Positions 27,648-37,750 are shown, counted from the first letter of the stretch. The stretch is DNA of 64,000 bases from an uncultured Ruminococcus sp. (GCA_902777275.1 CACYTI010000007.1:49267-113266); one strand, 5' to 3'. Notes: generated by a model not told the origin, from the letters alone. Translations and numbers: made by a program.

Positions 27648-28412
27648 TTATACCCCGCCGTAGCGGCGGTTCCGCTGCGAATAAATGCGGACAGCCTCGT
27701 CAAGGTCGGATTTTTGAAAATCCGGCCACAGCTTGTTCATAATGACAAACTCGGTATATGCCGACTGCCAAAGCATAAAATTTGAAATGCGGTATTCGCC
27801 GCTGGGACGAATGATCAGATCGGGGTCGGGCTGACCCGCGGTGTAAAGATAGTCCGAAACAAGCTGCTCCCCGATATCTTCAACCGAGATTTTACCGAGC
27901 TTTACGTCGGCGCTGATATTTTTCACCGCGCGGACTATCTCATCCCTGCTGCCGTAGTTCATGGCGATGTTCAGCACCATGCCGTCCCTGTGGGCGGAGC
28001 TCTCTTCATTCTCCGCCATCAGCTCCTGCAGCTCGGGTGAAAATCCGCTTTTGTCCCCGATGAATCGCACAATGATATCGTCGTCCTTAAAATCCTCAAT
28101 AGCCTCTTTCAGATAGGACTTGAACAAGCCCATCAGCGCTCCGACCTCGTCCTCGGGACGCTTCCAATTTTCGGTTGAAAACGCGTAGACCGTAAGGTAT
28201 TTTATTCCGATCTCCGAACAGTAACGCGTTATCGTGCGAAAGGTTTTTGCGCCCTCGCGGTGCCCCGCCTTGCGCGGAAGCCCCCGCTTTTTTGCCCATC
28301 TGCCGTTGCCGTCCATAATGATCCCGACGTGAACAGGCAGAATAAGACCTTCGTCTGCGGGCAATTGACTCGGTGCCGAGCTTTCTTTTTTATTTTTACC
28401 GAAAATCGCCAT
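27648..28412 (-). CDS. uppS: Undecaprenyl diphosphate synthase
   Basis: A 254-residue cis-prenyltransferase making the C55 lipid carrier. The catalytic loop IIMDGNGRWAKKRGLPRKAGH, the YAFSTENWKRP segment, and the late DLIIRPSGEYRISNFMLWQSAYTE (shown here as separate motifs DLIIRPSGEYR and FMLWQSAYTE) are diagnostic. It starts one base after frr. Confidence 0.97.
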   Translation of the reverse strand: MAIFGKNKKESSAPSQLPADEGLILPVHVGIIMDGNGRWAKKRGLPRKAGHREGAKTFRTITRYCSEIGIKYLTVYAFSTENWKRPEDEVGALMGLFKSYLKEAIEDFKDDDIIVRFIGDKSGFSPELQELMAENEESSAHRDGMVLNIAMNYGSRDEIVRAVKNISADVKLGKISVEDIGEQLVSDYLYTAGQPDPDLIIRPSGEYRISNFMLWQSAYTEFVIMNKLWPDFQKSDLDEAVRIYSQRNRRYGGV

Positions 28413-28413
28413 T

Positions 28414-28968
28414 TTACAGCTCCAAAACCTCTTTTTGCTTTTCTGCCGAAAGCTTCTCGATCTGTTTTGTCGTTTTGTCGGTAAGCTCCTGAGTCTTTTT
28501 CTCGCCCTGCTTGAGATCGTCTTCAGTGAGCTCTCCGGATTTTTTCATTGCCTTAAGCTTTTCAATGGTGTCACGTCTTACGTTTCTGACCTGAACCTTT
28601 GTATCCTCGGCGATTTTCTGAACGTCCTTGACGATCATTTTACGTCTTTCCTCTGTGAGAGGCGGGAAAACAAGGCGGATGACCTTGCCGTCGTTGTTGG
28701 GGTTGATGCCGATATCCGATTTCTGGATAGCCTTTTCGATTTTTTTGATGATAGACATATCCCACGGCTGAATAGTGAGCGTTCTCGCCTCTGTGACCGA
28801 TACGGCAGCAAGCTGGTTAACGGGTGTTGGTGCGCCGTAGTAATCGACCTTTACCTTATCGAGAACGGCGGGATTTGCTCTGCCCGCTCTGATCTCGGAA
28901 AATTCCTTGCGCATATGGTCAACTCTTCTTCCCATTCTTTCCTCTGCTTTTTTTAACTGTTCTTTCAT
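28414..28968 (-). CDS. frr: Ribosome recycling factor
   Basis: A 184-residue RRF that splits post-termination ribosomes with EF-G. RAGRANPAVLDKVKVDYYG, the WDMSIIKKIEKAI segment and NDGKVIRLVFPPLTEERRK are conserved. The length is standard. It follows pyrH, the usual order in bacteria. Confidence 0.97.
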   Translation of the reverse strand: MKEQLKKAEERMGRRVDHMRKEFSEIRAGRANPAVLDKVKVDYYGAPTPVNQLAAVSVTEARTLTIQPWDMSIIKKIEKAIQKSDIGINPNNDGKVIRLVFPPLTEERRKMIVKDVQKIAEDTKVQVRNVRRDTIEKLKAMKKSGELTEDDLKQGEKKTQELTDKTTKQIEKLSAEKQKEVLEL

Positions 28969-29028
28969 GCTTAAGCCTCCTGAGAATTTATTAATAAAAA
29001 ATAAGTTAAGATTGTTCGGTATGTCAAA

Positions 29029-29736
29029 TCAGCAGGTAACGACCGTGCCGATATTCTCTCCGCAAACTGCACGGAAAATGTTTTCGGGTTCTTCGATGCT
29101 GAACACAATAATCGGAAGCTCGTTGTCCTTGCACAGCGCGGTGGCGGTGCTGTCCATAACAGCTAAATCCCTTCTCAGCACCTCGCTGTAGGAGATCGAG
29201 TCAAACTTTTGGGCGTCGGGATTCTTTTTGGGGTCGCTGTCGTAAACGCCGTCAACCATTGTCGCCTTCATAATGACATCCGCCTCTATCTCGACAGCTC
29301 TCAGCGCGGCGGCGGTGTCTGTGCTGAAGAACGGGTTGCCTGTTCCGCAGCCGAAAATCACAACTCTGCCTTTGTTCAGATGGCTTACAGCCTTGTTGCG
29401 GATATACGGCTCGGCGACCTGACGCATAGAAATAGCTGTCTGCACTCTCACGTCAAGCCCTAACTGCTCCAAAGCGTCGCAAACTCCGAGAGCGTTGATC
29501 GTTGTGGCAAGCATTCCCATGTGGTCAGCGCGGGTCCTGTCCATCTCTCCCGATGCTCTTCCGCGCCAGAAGTTGCCGCCGCCCACGACAATGCCGACCT
29601 GAACTCCGGCATCGACGCATCTCTTTATAGGTTCGCAGATTTTCAGCACGGTGTCAAAGTCGATGCCGTGCTTTTGCTCACCGGCAAGCGACTCTCCCGA
29701 AAGCTTTAATAATATCCTCTTATATTTGGGTTGCAT
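29029..29736 (-). CDS. pyrH: UMP kinase
   Basis: A 235-residue amino-acid-kinase-fold UMP kinase. It starts [31 protein letters not shown] and [20 protein letters not shown] are family signatures. ATG at 29736 is chosen because GAGGTG lies six to seven bases upstream; the 29745 start has none. First gene of the pyrH to polC cluster. Confidence 0.96.
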   Translation of the reverse strand: MQPKYKRILLKLSGESLAGEQKHGIDFDTVLKICEPIKRCVDAGVQVGIVVGGGNFWRGRASGEMDRTRADHMGMLATTINALGVCDALEQLGLDVRVQTAISMRQVAEPYIRNKAVSHLNKGRVVIFGCGTGNPFFSTDTAAALRAVEIEADVIMKATMVDGVYDSDPKKNPDAQKFDSISYSEVLRRDLAVMDSTATALCKDNELPIIVFSIEEPENIFRAVCGENIGTVVTC

Positions 29737-29768
29737 ATATAACACCTCATTATTTATAATTATTTAAT

Positions 29769-29797
29769 ATTATACAATATATTGCCGGTAAAGTAAA
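29769..29797 (-). promoter_or_regulatory. Promoter of the pyrH-polC cluster
   Basis: On the - strand TTTACT (29797-29792), 17-base spacer, TATAAT (29774-29769), about 33 bases before pyrH. Confidence 0.65.
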
Positions 29798-29969
29798 GAA
29801 AAAACGTCAAATAATTTAAAACATACAGCGCTTAGTATAAATCGCTGCTTTTCTTTTTTCCTAAAACGAAATATAAAGGCGTCGAATCATAAAATTTTAC
29901 ACGGGTAAAATCAAAAAAAGCCCGAAAAAACCGTAAAAAATCGTACATAAAAAATACGCCGTGTAAATC

Positions 29970-29998
29970 TTGACAAGCGAAAACAAAAAGAATATAAT
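29970..29998 (+). promoter_or_regulatory. Consensus promoter of greA-lysS
   Basis: TTGACA (29970-29975), 17-base spacer, TATAAT (29993-29998). Perfect match to sigma-A consensus. Together with the pyrH promoter it fills the 333-base divergent gap; a small GGGAT/ATCCC hairpin (30035-30049) lies in the greA leader. Confidence 0.9.
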
Positions 29999-30069
29999 AT
30001 ACAGGTTAGTATATAAATCAGTATAAAACGCTTTGGGATTATTTATCCCGCTTGAAAGGATTGATTGAA

Positions 30070-30552
30070 ATGGCTGCAAAACCCACCATGCTCACCGAGG
30101 AAGGTCTCAGAAAGCTTGAAGAAGAGCTCGAATATTTACATAACGTAAAACGTAAAGAAATCGCCGAAAAAATCAAGGTCGCTCGCTCCTACGGCGACCT
30201 CTCGGAGAACAGCGAATATGACGACGCAAAAAACGAGCAAGCTATCATGGAGGCGCGAATCACCACCATTGAAAGCATCCTCAAAACCGCCGTTATCATC
30301 GACGAGTCAAACACCTCTACAGAGCACGTTCACCTCACCTCGCTTGTAAAGGTCGAAATGCTCAAAACCGGCAGACAGGTCGAATACCGCATTGTCGGCT
30401 CCGGCTCGAACGAAGCAAATCCCAAGGAGGGAAAAATCTCCGACGAGTCCCCCATCGGCAAGGCTCTCATGGAAAAGAGCGTGGGAGATGTGGTTGAGGT
30501 TGAAACTCCCGGCGGCGTTGTAGCGCTTAAGATTTTGGAAATCAACAAGTAA
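30070..30552 (+). CDS. greA: Transcription elongation factor GreA
   Basis: A 160-residue Gre factor that rescues backtracked RNA polymerase. The N-terminal coiled coil carries the acidic tip ([20 protein letters not shown]), and the C-terminal FKBP-like domain has [26 protein letters not shown] at 30070 has AAAGGA nine bases before it; the 30052 start is less likely. It is co-transcribed with lysS (24-base gap). Confidence 0.95.
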   Translation: MAAKPTMLTEEGLRKLEEELEYLHNVKRKEIAEKIKVARSYGDLSENSEYDDAKNEQAIMEARITTIESILKTAVIIDESNTSTEHVHLTSLVKVEMLKTGRQVEYRIVGSGSNEANPKEGKISDESPIGKALMEKSVGDVVEVETPGGVVALKILEINK

Positions 30553-30576
30553 TTTCACAGGAAGGACGTTTCAAAT

Positions 30577-32058
30577 ATGAGTAAGAAGCCGCAGCAGGCA
30601 AACAGCAGCGATGTTATTCAGGTTCGTTACGACAAGCTGAACGCGCTCAGAGAAGCGGGCAGGGATCCGTTTGTTATCACCACCAGCGACAGAGATACCT
30701 ACACCGAAGAAATCAAAAACGATTTTGAAAAGTTCGAGAACACCGACGTATGCGTTGCGGGCAGAATCATGTCGAAGCGCGGCAAGGGCAAGGTTTCTTT
30801 TCTTGATCTGCACGACAAAACCGGCAAAATCCAGATTTTCGCAAAATTTGACGATTTGGGCGAGGTTGAATACGGCTTTTTGAAAAAGTGGGACATCGGC
30901 GACATCGTTGAGGTCAAGGGATTCGTATTCAAGACACAAATGGGCGAGATTTCGATCCACGCAAAGGAAGTGCGCCTGCTCTCAAAGTCGCTCAAGCCTC
31001 TCCCCGAAAAGTATCACGGACTGACGAACACGGATTTAAGATACCGTCAGCGCTATGTCGATTTGATCATGAACCCCGAGGTCAAGGACACTTTCATCAA
31101 GCGCTCACAGATCATCAGCAGCATTCGCAGGTTCCTCGACGCTCAGGGCTTTATGGAGGTCGAGACCCCCATGCTCGTAGCCAACGCGGGCGGCGCTGCG
31201 GCAAGACCGTTTTTGACCCACTTTAACGCCCTTGACGAGGATTTGAAGCTCCGCATTTCGCTTGAGCTCTACCTCAAAAGACTCATAGTAGGCGGCTTGG
31301 AGCGCGTATATGAAATAGGCAGAGTCTTCCGCAACGAGGGCGTAGACACCCGCCACAACCCCGAATTCACGCTCATGGAGCTGTATCAGGCATACACCGA
31401 CTATCACGGCATGATGGACCTCACCGAGAGAATGTACCGTCACGTGGCGCAGGAGGTGCTCGGCACCACAAAAATCACCTACAACGGTATCGAGATAGAT
31501 TTCGGCAAGCCCTTTGAGCGCATAACGATGCTCGACGCGGTCAAAAAATACGCAGGCGTTGATTTCAACGAAATCAAAACCGACGAGGAAGCCAAGGCGA
31601 TCGCAAAGGAACATCACGTCGAGTTTGAGGAAAGACATAAGAAGGGCGACATCCTCAGCCTGTTCTTCGAGGAATTTGCTGAGGAGCACATGGTTCAGCC
31701 CACATTTGTAATGGATCACCCTATCGAGATTTCTCCGCTCACAAAAAAGAAACCCGAAAACCCCGAATATGTTGAGCGTTTCGAGTTCTTTGTAAACGGT
31801 TGGGAAATGGCTAACGCATATTCCGAGCTGAACGACCCGATCGACCAGCGCGAGCGCTTCAAGGCGCAGGAGGAGGCATTAGCGCAGGGCGACGAGGAAG
31901 CCAACACAACAGACGAGGATTTCCTCAACGCGCTTGAAATCGGAATGGCACCCACCGGCGGCATAGGCTACGGCATAGACAGAATGGTAATGCTCTTCAC
32001 CGACTCCGCAGCGATAAGAGATGTGCTGCTGTTCCCGACCCTTAAACAGAGTAAGTAA
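30577..32058 (+). CDS. lysS: Lysyl-tRNA synthetase, class II
   Basis: A 493-residue class II LysRS. The N-terminal OB fold (about 60-150) contains VAGRIMSKRGKGKVSFLDLHD. Motif 2 (VYEIGRVFRNEGVDTRHNPEF) and motif 3 (GIGYGIDRMVMLFTDS) are intact. The end DVLLFPTLKQSK is normal, so the prophage beginning just downstream has not broken it. Transcription probably ends at the bidirectional hairpin inside the phage edge (32169-32196). Confidence 0.97.
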   Translation: MSKKPQQANSSDVIQVRYDKLNALREAGRDPFVITTSDRDTYTEEIKNDFEKFENTDVCVAGRIMSKRGKGKVSFLDLHDKTGKIQIFAKFDDLGEVEYGFLKKWDIGDIVEVKGFVFKTQMGEISIHAKEVRLLSKSLKPLPEKYHGLTNTDLRYRQRYVDLIMNPEVKDTFIKRSQIISSIRRFLDAQGFMEVETPMLVANAGGAAARPFLTHFNALDEDLKLRISLELYLKRLIVGGLERVYEIGRVFRNEGVDTRHNPEFTLMELYQAYTDYHGMMDLTERMYRHVAQEVLGTTKITYNGIEIDFGKPFERITMLDAVKKYAGVDFNEIKTDEEAKAIAKEHHVEFEERHKKGDILSLFFEEFAEEHMVQPTFVMDHPIEISPLTKKKPENPEYVERFEFFVNGWEMANAYSELNDPIDQRERFKAQEEALAQGDEEANTTDEDFLNALEIGMAPTGGIGYGIDRMVMLFTDSAAIRDVLLFPTLKQSK

Positions 32059-32085
32059 AAAAATGGCTTATCTATGCGGTTTTTA
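32059..32085 (+). repeat. Copy of the phage intergenic repeat at the lysS edge
   Basis: The 27 bases starting AAAAATGGCTTATC right after the lysS stop recur exactly, in inverted orientation, at 54923-54949 inside the prophage. This puts the left limit of the phage DNA at or very near the lysS stop. The segment has A5/T5 ends that can pair. Confidence 0.7.
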
Positions 32086-32164
32086 ACGCTTTAAGGCTGA
32101 AAAAATCGGGATTTGTAAAAGAATTTGTAAATTTTGATAGCATTTTTATAAAAAGTTTATGAAA

Positions 32165-32203
32165 TGAAAAAGGTGTGATAATCAAATCACACCTTTATTT
32201 TTT
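32165..32203. terminator. Bidirectional terminator between lysS and int
   Basis: AAAGGTGTGAT (32169-32179) pairs with ATCACACCTTT (32186-32196). ATTTTTT follows on +, and TTCATTTC on -. It serves int and probably lysS read-through. Confidence 0.8.
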
Positions 32204-33548
32204 AGCCTATTAACATTTTAGATTCAAGGTCTGTAACTGCTTTTTCTCTGCGCCCTTGTTGAATTTCGTTATATATATTTCGTGTTGTTGATGTGTCGCT
32301 GTGTCCTGACATTTCACTGATAACATCTATATCGCCGCCTGCCTCACAAGCGCGTGTGATGAATGTATGGCGTAAAATGTGATTTGAAAAATGGGGCATT
32401 TCTATAGGCTCTCTGTGTTCCTTGTTTGCAAGGTCTATTTCGTAGTTGTTATAATCTCTGCGGATTCTTTCAAATGCGCGGTTAGTGTTATGCGGTAACT
32501 GTACGCAACCAAAACGATTAAGGAAAATAAAATCGGAAAGTGTAACGGATTCTTCGACAATCTTTTTCCTGTTGTTCTCCGTTACTTGTTTCCACCTTGT
32601 ACCGCTGATAACGTCGTGGGAGAATAACGCTTGTTTCATCTGACGTTCTTTTTCATTCAATAATGCGGCTCGTACTTTCTTAGGCATTGCGATGGGTCGT
32701 AATCCTGCTTTTGTTTTAGGTGGTACAATCCGCTTCTCGAATTTACCGCTATCTTTGGCTTTACCGTATTGCACCTGATGATTGATTAAAATGGTGTTGT
32801 TGTTGAAATCAACATCATCCCACGTTAAACCAACCAACTCACTAACGCGGCAACCAGTACCGAGAAATGCAACCAGAATATTATACCAGCCGTCATATTG
32901 TTCTTGATTCTCTCGAACGTAATTCATAAATGCTTCTTGTTGGTCTTTCGTAAAGGATGATTTTTTAACCGTGTTGAAATCCCAATAATCTTTATAGCCG
33001 TTGCGAATTTCGTTATAGGCTGCTATGCTGTAGTTCTTAACAAGTGTATCATCATCAACACCAACTTGCAGAATCGGTCTTAATAATGTGTGGATATTCT
33101 CTATCGTGTTGGGCTTCAGCTTTTTATCATCAATCAGGGATTTATAAAACTTCGCTATGTGTGATTTCTTGATTTCCTTTGCTTTCCTTTTTCCAAATGT
33201 CGGTTGTATGAATTTCTCATACATATATCGGTAATTGGTTTCGGTTGATTCTCTTAATTTGCGGATTTCAAGAAATTTATCAAACAAATCATCAACCGTC
33301 AATTTCTTTGCTTTGGTGGTATCAATACCCTTTTGCAGTTCACTCTTGATTTCTGCTTCAAGTGCGTATAAACTCTTATCACACTTTTTACCCTTTGGCA
33401 CTTTGTCGGTATCTTTCAAACGCCAAGAATAAGCTCGGCATTGCTTACCGTTAATATCGGTATAGATGTAGAAATACCGCCCGTCTGGATTTTGGTATTC
33501 ACCTTTATCTAACTTTCTGCCTTTTTTATCTGTTCTTACCTTTGCCAT
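32202..33548 (-). CDS. Tyrosine-type phage integrase
   Basis: A 448-residue tyrosine recombinase. The N-terminal arm-type DNA-binding region reads KGEYQNPDGRYFYIYTD, followed by a SAM-like core-binding domain (about 80-170). The catalytic domain has Arg in GTGCRVSELVGLTWDD, HILRHTFITRACEAGG and GHSDTSTTRNIYNEI with the Tyr nucleophile. ATG at 33548 has GGGAG upstream. It is transcribed away from xis toward lysS; it inserts and excises this prophage. Closest in style to Tn916/ICE-like integrases of Firmicutes. Confidence 0.94.
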   Translation of the reverse strand: MAKVRTDKKGRKLDKGEYQNPDGRYFYIYTDINGKQCRAYSWRLKDTDKVPKGKKCDKSLYALEAEIKSELQKGIDTTKAKKLTVDDLFDKFLEIRKLRESTETNYRYMYEKFIQPTFGKRKAKEIKKSHIAKFYKSLIDDKKLKPNTIENIHTLLRPILQVGVDDDTLVKNYSIAAYNEIRNGYKDYWDFNTVKKSSFTKDQQEAFMNYVRENQEQYDGWYNILVAFLGTGCRVSELVGLTWDDVDFNNNTILINHQVQYGKAKDSGKFEKRIVPPKTKAGLRPIAMPKKVRAALLNEKERQMKQALFSHDVISGTRWKQVTENNRKKIVEESVTLSDFIFLNRFGCVQLPHNTNRAFERIRRDYNNYEIDLANKEHREPIEMPHFSNHILRHTFITRACEAGGDIDVISEMSGHSDTSTTRNIYNEIQQGRREKAVTDLESKMLIG

Positions 33549-33564
33549 AATCAAAACTCCCTTA

Positions 33565-33768
33565 TCAAATAAAATTTAATGTCATTATCCAGTTTTCAAA
33601 CTTTTTCCGATGGATTAACTTTTGCTTTTTCTTTTCGCCGCGCCTGATGATAAAATCTAAATCGGGATTCTCGTCTATAATCTGTCTTAATCTGTTTTGA
33701 CCTATTCCCGAATATTCGGCGGCTTCGTCTATGGATAGTAAATATTTTTCGTGGGGTAATAGCTCCAT
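33565..33768 (-). CDS. Excisionase-like MerR-fold protein
   Basis: A 67-residue winged-helix protein of the Tn916 Xis type: LSIDEAAEYSGIGQNRLRQI, then DFIIRRGEKKKQKLIHRKK and an aromatic FENW end. It would bend DNA at the ends to favour excision. ATG at 33768 has GAGGG seven bases upstream; longer in-frame starts lie inside the preceding gene. Sixteen bases before int. A second copy of this family lies at 51259-51459. Confidence 0.83.
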   Translation of the reverse strand: MELLPHEKYLLSIDEAAEYSGIGQNRLRQIIDENPDLDFIIRRGEKKKQKLIHRKKFENWIMTLNFI

Positions 33769-33772
33769 CCCA

Positions 33773-34111
33773 TCACCCTCTTTCGGTAATAAAGCGGTTA
33801 TAAAGCAATCTAACCAGCTTATTAAAGTCACAACAGAAAAGATATTCATAGGTTGCTTTGTAATCAAAGATTTCAGGATAATCAACCGCGAACCCGTTAT
33901 AGGGATAATGTTCCTCGATGATGATTTCAAAATCATTTTCAAAGAATACGCCGTTTTTGTTAGCTTCTTTGATTGTACCGCCTAAATAACTATGCTGTGC
34001 TTTAATCACATTAAGAATCTGCTTTAGCGCATATCCCCAAGAATAAAAACCGTTATCAGCTTTTACCATTGCATTGATTTTATTTTCGGTTGCCTGTGTA
34101 ATGTACTTCAT
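33773..34111 (-). CDS. Phage protein of unknown function
   Basis: A 112-residue acidic/aromatic protein, not recognised. ATG at 34111 follows an excellent AGGAGGG site and a strong promoter with operator. It is first in the xis-int transcript (four bases before xis). No membrane segment or motif is visible. A role in the lysogeny/excision switch is suggested only by position. Confidence 0.7.
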   Translation of the reverse strand: MKYITQATENKINAMVKADNGFYSWGYALKQILNVIKAQHSYLGGTIKEANKNGVFFENDFEIIIEEHYPYNGFAVDYPEIFDYKATYEYLFCCDFNKLVRLLYNRFITERG

Positions 34112-34162
34112 AATAAGCCCTCCTAACAACTATTTGATGATGTTCTTCTATCTACAGTTTAC

Positions 34163-34191
34163 ATTATACACTAAATAGTGTTAGAAGTCAA
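34163..34191 (-). promoter_or_regulatory. Promoter and operator of the xis-int unit
   Basis: On the - strand TTGACT (34191-34186), 17-base spacer, TATAAT (34168-34163). The spacer holds the palindrome ACACTAAATAGTGT (34168-34181). The same palindrome in the same position occurs in the promoter at 62343-62371. Confidence 0.85.
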
Positions 34192-34228
34192 CGGGTTAGT
34201 GATAGTTTTTGCAAATTTTTCTAGTTTC

Positions 34229-34260
34229 AAAAAATAAAGCCCTGCATAATTGCAAGGCTT
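34229..34260 (-). terminator. Terminator of the late (structural) region
   Basis: AAGCCTTGCA pairs with TGCAGGGCTT (one G-U pair), followed on - by TATTTTTTG; directly after the tail-tip gene. Confidence 0.85.
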
Positions 34261-34264
34261 ATTG

Positions 34265-36862
34265 TTAATCAAATGTATATTTAGGCGTTGATACGCTCGT
34301 TTGTTGTATCGTTGCGAATAGCTTACTAAATCGGTATTCAAGCGGCTTGCGCTTATAATCGGTACTGAATAGCATTGTTGTACCGTTCATATTATCGAAA
34401 TCAACATTCACTTGTAATAGAATCGGCGTAATCCAATTATCACCATCAGCGATATAAAGTGAATTACCCAAACAAATAGAATCACACGCCGCCCGTGTTT
34501 CTTTCATTCTGAAAATGTCCGCAATCTCTGCGCTAAACTCATAAATAGGTTTAGAATAGATATTATCCATTTCGGTTTTTGCCGTGTTGAACATATCCAC
34601 CAAAGAATTATATATTTCGTTTGGCTTGAAATTATCATCAAAAGTAATAACAGAGCTTTCCCAATCACCTTCAACAATAAAATTCTGAAGCTCTTTCATT
34701 TCTGACGGTGTAAATAATGGCGTGTAGTTTTCAATTCCGTTTGCGTATTCGGTCGTTAAGGTTTTGATATTAAAACTAAATTCCAATGCAATAGCTCTCA
34801 TTTTCGCTGAATACTTTGCAACATTCTTTTGTGTGGCTTCGTAAGTATCAAAGAAATCCCAATATGCAGTATTTGCCGCCTTTACATCGTTAAATAATTC
34901 TTGTGACCCATATTTATTATTGATATTATATGTTGTAGGCTCGTACAATCCATCTGTTTCAAATTGATATTTTGCTTGTGGAATATCGGGAATAGCATTA
35001 TTATTTGTTGATGGCTTACAAGCTGCAACTGTTTTCTTGTAATTCTCTAAACTTTGTTTTAATAGTCTTTCGTCATCCGCTAATTTTCGTGTAGCTTCAA
35101 TTAGGCTTTTTCCATAACTACGATATGTAGATAATTGTGCAGCGTAATCGGCTTTATATTTAATCATCAATTCCTTTAGAGTATAAGGATTATTAGTATC
35201 TGGGTTTATGTGTGTGTTATCCACACTATAATCCAGCTTGTCAATCACGGAATCAAAATTATAAATAACGTTCGTGCCATTTGGATTAACCATAGAAATA
35301 CCAAATGTTTCAGAATCCGTATTAACCCTCATAGCGGTTATATACTTTGTGTTTTGGTTAGAAATCGTCAAGGCTTTTAATGCGTTTCGCCAACTAATAA
35401 CAGTACCAGCGTTAAACATAAAAATATCGGATTGCTCTATAAGATTGATTGTTTTATCTTCAGTATTGAAAATAACATAACAACCATATAATTTTTGAAT
35501 TTCATTCATCAGGTATGAATATATATTGACATTATCCGCTTTTGGAATAGGTCTATATTTTGTTAGCAGCGCAGAATTAGATACATAACCAATTCGCCAT
35601 TCGGGAAGATAATCCAAAATCTGATTGATGATACCGCGCCGCATATACTGATAACCGCGATTATATGTAATATCGCCGTTCTGATTTTCCCATTTATCAA
35701 TTATCCAGTTATCACTTGTAACTTGGTCTATAACTTCATCGGGGATATAAAGCGGTAATGCAGATTCATCAACCGAGAAATAATGCTTTGATAGCGTGTA
35801 TTCATAAGAATACGCGGTAACGGTCTTATGAACGCCGCGCCCGTCCTTTACCTCCTGAACATCTTGGATAACAAACCACGGAATGGAATGTTGATGATTT
35901 GTTTTAGTACCGATTTTTATATTACTTACTTTTCTTTCACCACTTAATATATAAGTAAAACCAGCAACAGGAAGTGAGCCGCCAGTTTCGCCGCAAATTC
36001 TTATATATCCTTCTTTGCGGTATGAACGTTTAATTGTTCCGTCTGCTTCTTCATATGTGTAATATCCAAAATCGCCGTCTTTAATACGGTATCTGATTGT
36101 TGGGTTATAATATGTTTTATCCCAATGCAAATTATTTGGGGTACTTGTTTGTCCGTATTTTTCGCATTTATCAGCGGAATCACCAGAATAAAAGAATAAT
36201 GTATATCCATATAACGCCGTACCGCCGCCATCATCACCAGCAAACGCCATATTATTATTTGTTTTACTTCCTAAAAATATAACGTCACCAACTTTAGCAG
36301 GAAAAAATTGCTCTACCATCATTTCCGTTGCGTTCATATAATACTTGAATCCCGCGCCCGTTGTAACATATCTATTGTAGTTTCTGTTATTACGGTACAT
36401 TATAGTATAATACTGTATAAAAGGATAACCAGCGGTAGCAGACACATCAAACAATGTATCTTCGGTTTGTAGCGTTATGTTATTATTTACAAATGCAGGA
36501 GAATAACGGTAAACGTATGGTAAATAATTACCTTGATATGTTTTCTTTGATGATTGGTTTTCATCCGCAATTAGTTGATAACTACCATCGGGCAGTAACG
36601 GCGCACCGTTATAATTTAACACATTTGAAGCATTAGCCATATACAATAGATTATTTTCGGCTAAATCATTATAACAAGGGTTTTCAATCCATTTACCCGT
36701 TTTGCTATCAAATATATTCTTGTCAACTTGAAATTGTAGTGTAGAACAGGAATTAAAATTATATGTGATTTTAGCGTGTTTTGGTTGAGCTACGGAACAC
36801 AATATATCTTTTCTGTTTGGTGAATAAACTGTTAGTAATGGAATTTCTTTGTTAATCCTCAT
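34265..36862 (-). CDS. Tail tip / prophage tail-associated protein (Tal-like)
   Basis: An 865-residue protein beginning MRINKEIPLLTVYSPNRKDI, placed directly after Dit as in siphoviruses. In that place the baseplate hub or tail endopeptidase is encoded. A hub-like fold is suggested by the N-terminal NSCSTLQFQV region and by the helical middle (about 560-720) with long alpha stretches. I do not see a clear peptidase motif. The start overlaps the dit stop by four bases. It is the last late gene; no lysis gene follows. Confidence 0.75.
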   Translation of the reverse strand: MRINKEIPLLTVYSPNRKDILCSVAQPKHAKITYNFNSCSTLQFQVDKNIFDSKTGKWIENPCYNDLAENNLLYMANASNVLNYNGAPLLPDGSYQLIADENQSSKKTYQGNYLPYVYRYSPAFVNNNITLQTEDTLFDVSATAGYPFIQYYTIMYRNNRNYNRYVTTGAGFKYYMNATEMMVEQFFPAKVGDVIFLGSKTNNNMAFAGDDGGGTALYGYTLFFYSGDSADKCEKYGQTSTPNNLHWDKTYYNPTIRYRIKDGDFGYYTYEEADGTIKRSYRKEGYIRICGETGGSLPVAGFTYILSGERKVSNIKIGTKTNHQHSIPWFVIQDVQEVKDGRGVHKTVTAYSYEYTLSKHYFSVDESALPLYIPDEVIDQVTSDNWIIDKWENQNGDITYNRGYQYMRRGIINQILDYLPEWRIGYVSNSALLTKYRPIPKADNVNIYSYLMNEIQKLYGCYVIFNTEDKTINLIEQSDIFMFNAGTVISWRNALKALTISNQNTKYITAMRVNTDSETFGISMVNPNGTNVIYNFDSVIDKLDYSVDNTHINPDTNNPYTLKELMIKYKADYAAQLSTYRSYGKSLIEATRKLADDERLLKQSLENYKKTVAACKPSTNNNAIPDIPQAKYQFETDGLYEPTTYNINNKYGSQELFNDVKAANTAYWDFFDTYEATQKNVAKYSAKMRAIALEFSFNIKTLTTEYANGIENYTPLFTPSEMKELQNFIVEGDWESSVITFDDNFKPNEIYNSLVDMFNTAKTEMDNIYSKPIYEFSAEIADIFRMKETRAACDSICLGNSLYIADGDNWITPILLQVNVDFDNMNGTTMLFSTDYKRKPLEYRFSKLFATIQQTSVSTPKYTFD

Positions 36863-37731
36863 ACTATGATTTCACCCTTTCTAATATATTTCGTGTAATC
36901 CATATTCAGGTATTGAAACGGCGCGGAATTACCATTAGTATCTAAAACATTAACCTTGATTCTGTTCGAGCCGTCCGACAAATAAAACCAATTTCTTGTA
37001 GGCTGTGTATTACCTAAATTCAATGTACGCAATTCATCATTTGCGGTAATCGTTAAGTATCGGCAATCAATAACCCAATCTTTATTAGAATCCTGCTTTT
37101 TGATATATGTTCTAAACTCGGAATTATTATCAAGATTCAGAACGCGGAAAAGGAAATAATCAGTATTTCCACCGTTCACCGATTGCGGCTTAAAATTGAT
37201 TGTTGGAAAAACCTTTATTTCTGTTGCGCTGTCAATGTTCTTTGTAAATAATACATCTCCATTTTCGTCTGCGGTCGTTCCTGTGAAATCAAATGCAATG
37301 TGTTTATCTTTATACCAAAACGGACTGTCATTATGAATTAGTACCCTTGTGCCGATTTGCTTACCACCGATAAATAAATTCTCTAAAGGAATAATAACGC
37401 ATTGCAAATAATAATCCGAATTTACGCCCATAGAAAACTGTTTATAGCCATCAGCGCCAAACAGCCAATCATTGATTTCTGCCCATTGCTCGGAATAATC
37501 AACCTCGCTATTATCGGGTAAGGATTCAAGCATAATATCCGCTTGAAATTCTAATGGCTGTGTGCTGTAGTTTTTACCATAATAGATTTGCTGTGGATTT
37601 GTCGGGATAGAATCAACCGCTAATTCGTATTTACCGCCTGATACACCAACATTAGGCGCACCGTCAAAATAAGCAATGTATAATCCGAAATTAAAGGAAT
37701 CCACACCATCAAATGTAAAATAATTGTTCAT
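36859..37731 (-). CDS. Distal tail protein (Dit)
   Basis: A 290-residue siphovirus distal tail protein. It begins NNYFTFDGVDSFNFGLYI, and the middle has PLEFQADIMLESLP and IGTRVLIHNDSPFWYKD, the usual Dit pattern. It forms the hub connecting tail tube and tip. It lies just after a strong terminator that follows the tape-measure gene, so its expression level may be set by read-through. Confidence 0.85.
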   Translation of the reverse strand: MNNYFTFDGVDSFNFGLYIAYFDGAPNVGVSGGKYELAVDSIPTNPQQIYYGKNYSTQPLEFQADIMLESLPDNSEVDYSEQWAEINDWLFGADGYKQFSMGVNSDYYLQCVIIPLENLFIGGKQIGTRVLIHNDSPFWYKDKHIAFDFTGTTADENGDVLFTKNIDSATEIKVFPTINFKPQSVNGGNTDYFLFRVLNLDNNSEFRTYIKKQDSNKDWVIDCRYLTITANDELRTLNLGNTQPTRNWFYLSDGSNRIKVNVLDTNGNSAPFQYLNMDYTKYIRKGEIIV

Positions 37732-37750
37732 AGTGTCACCACCTTGTAAA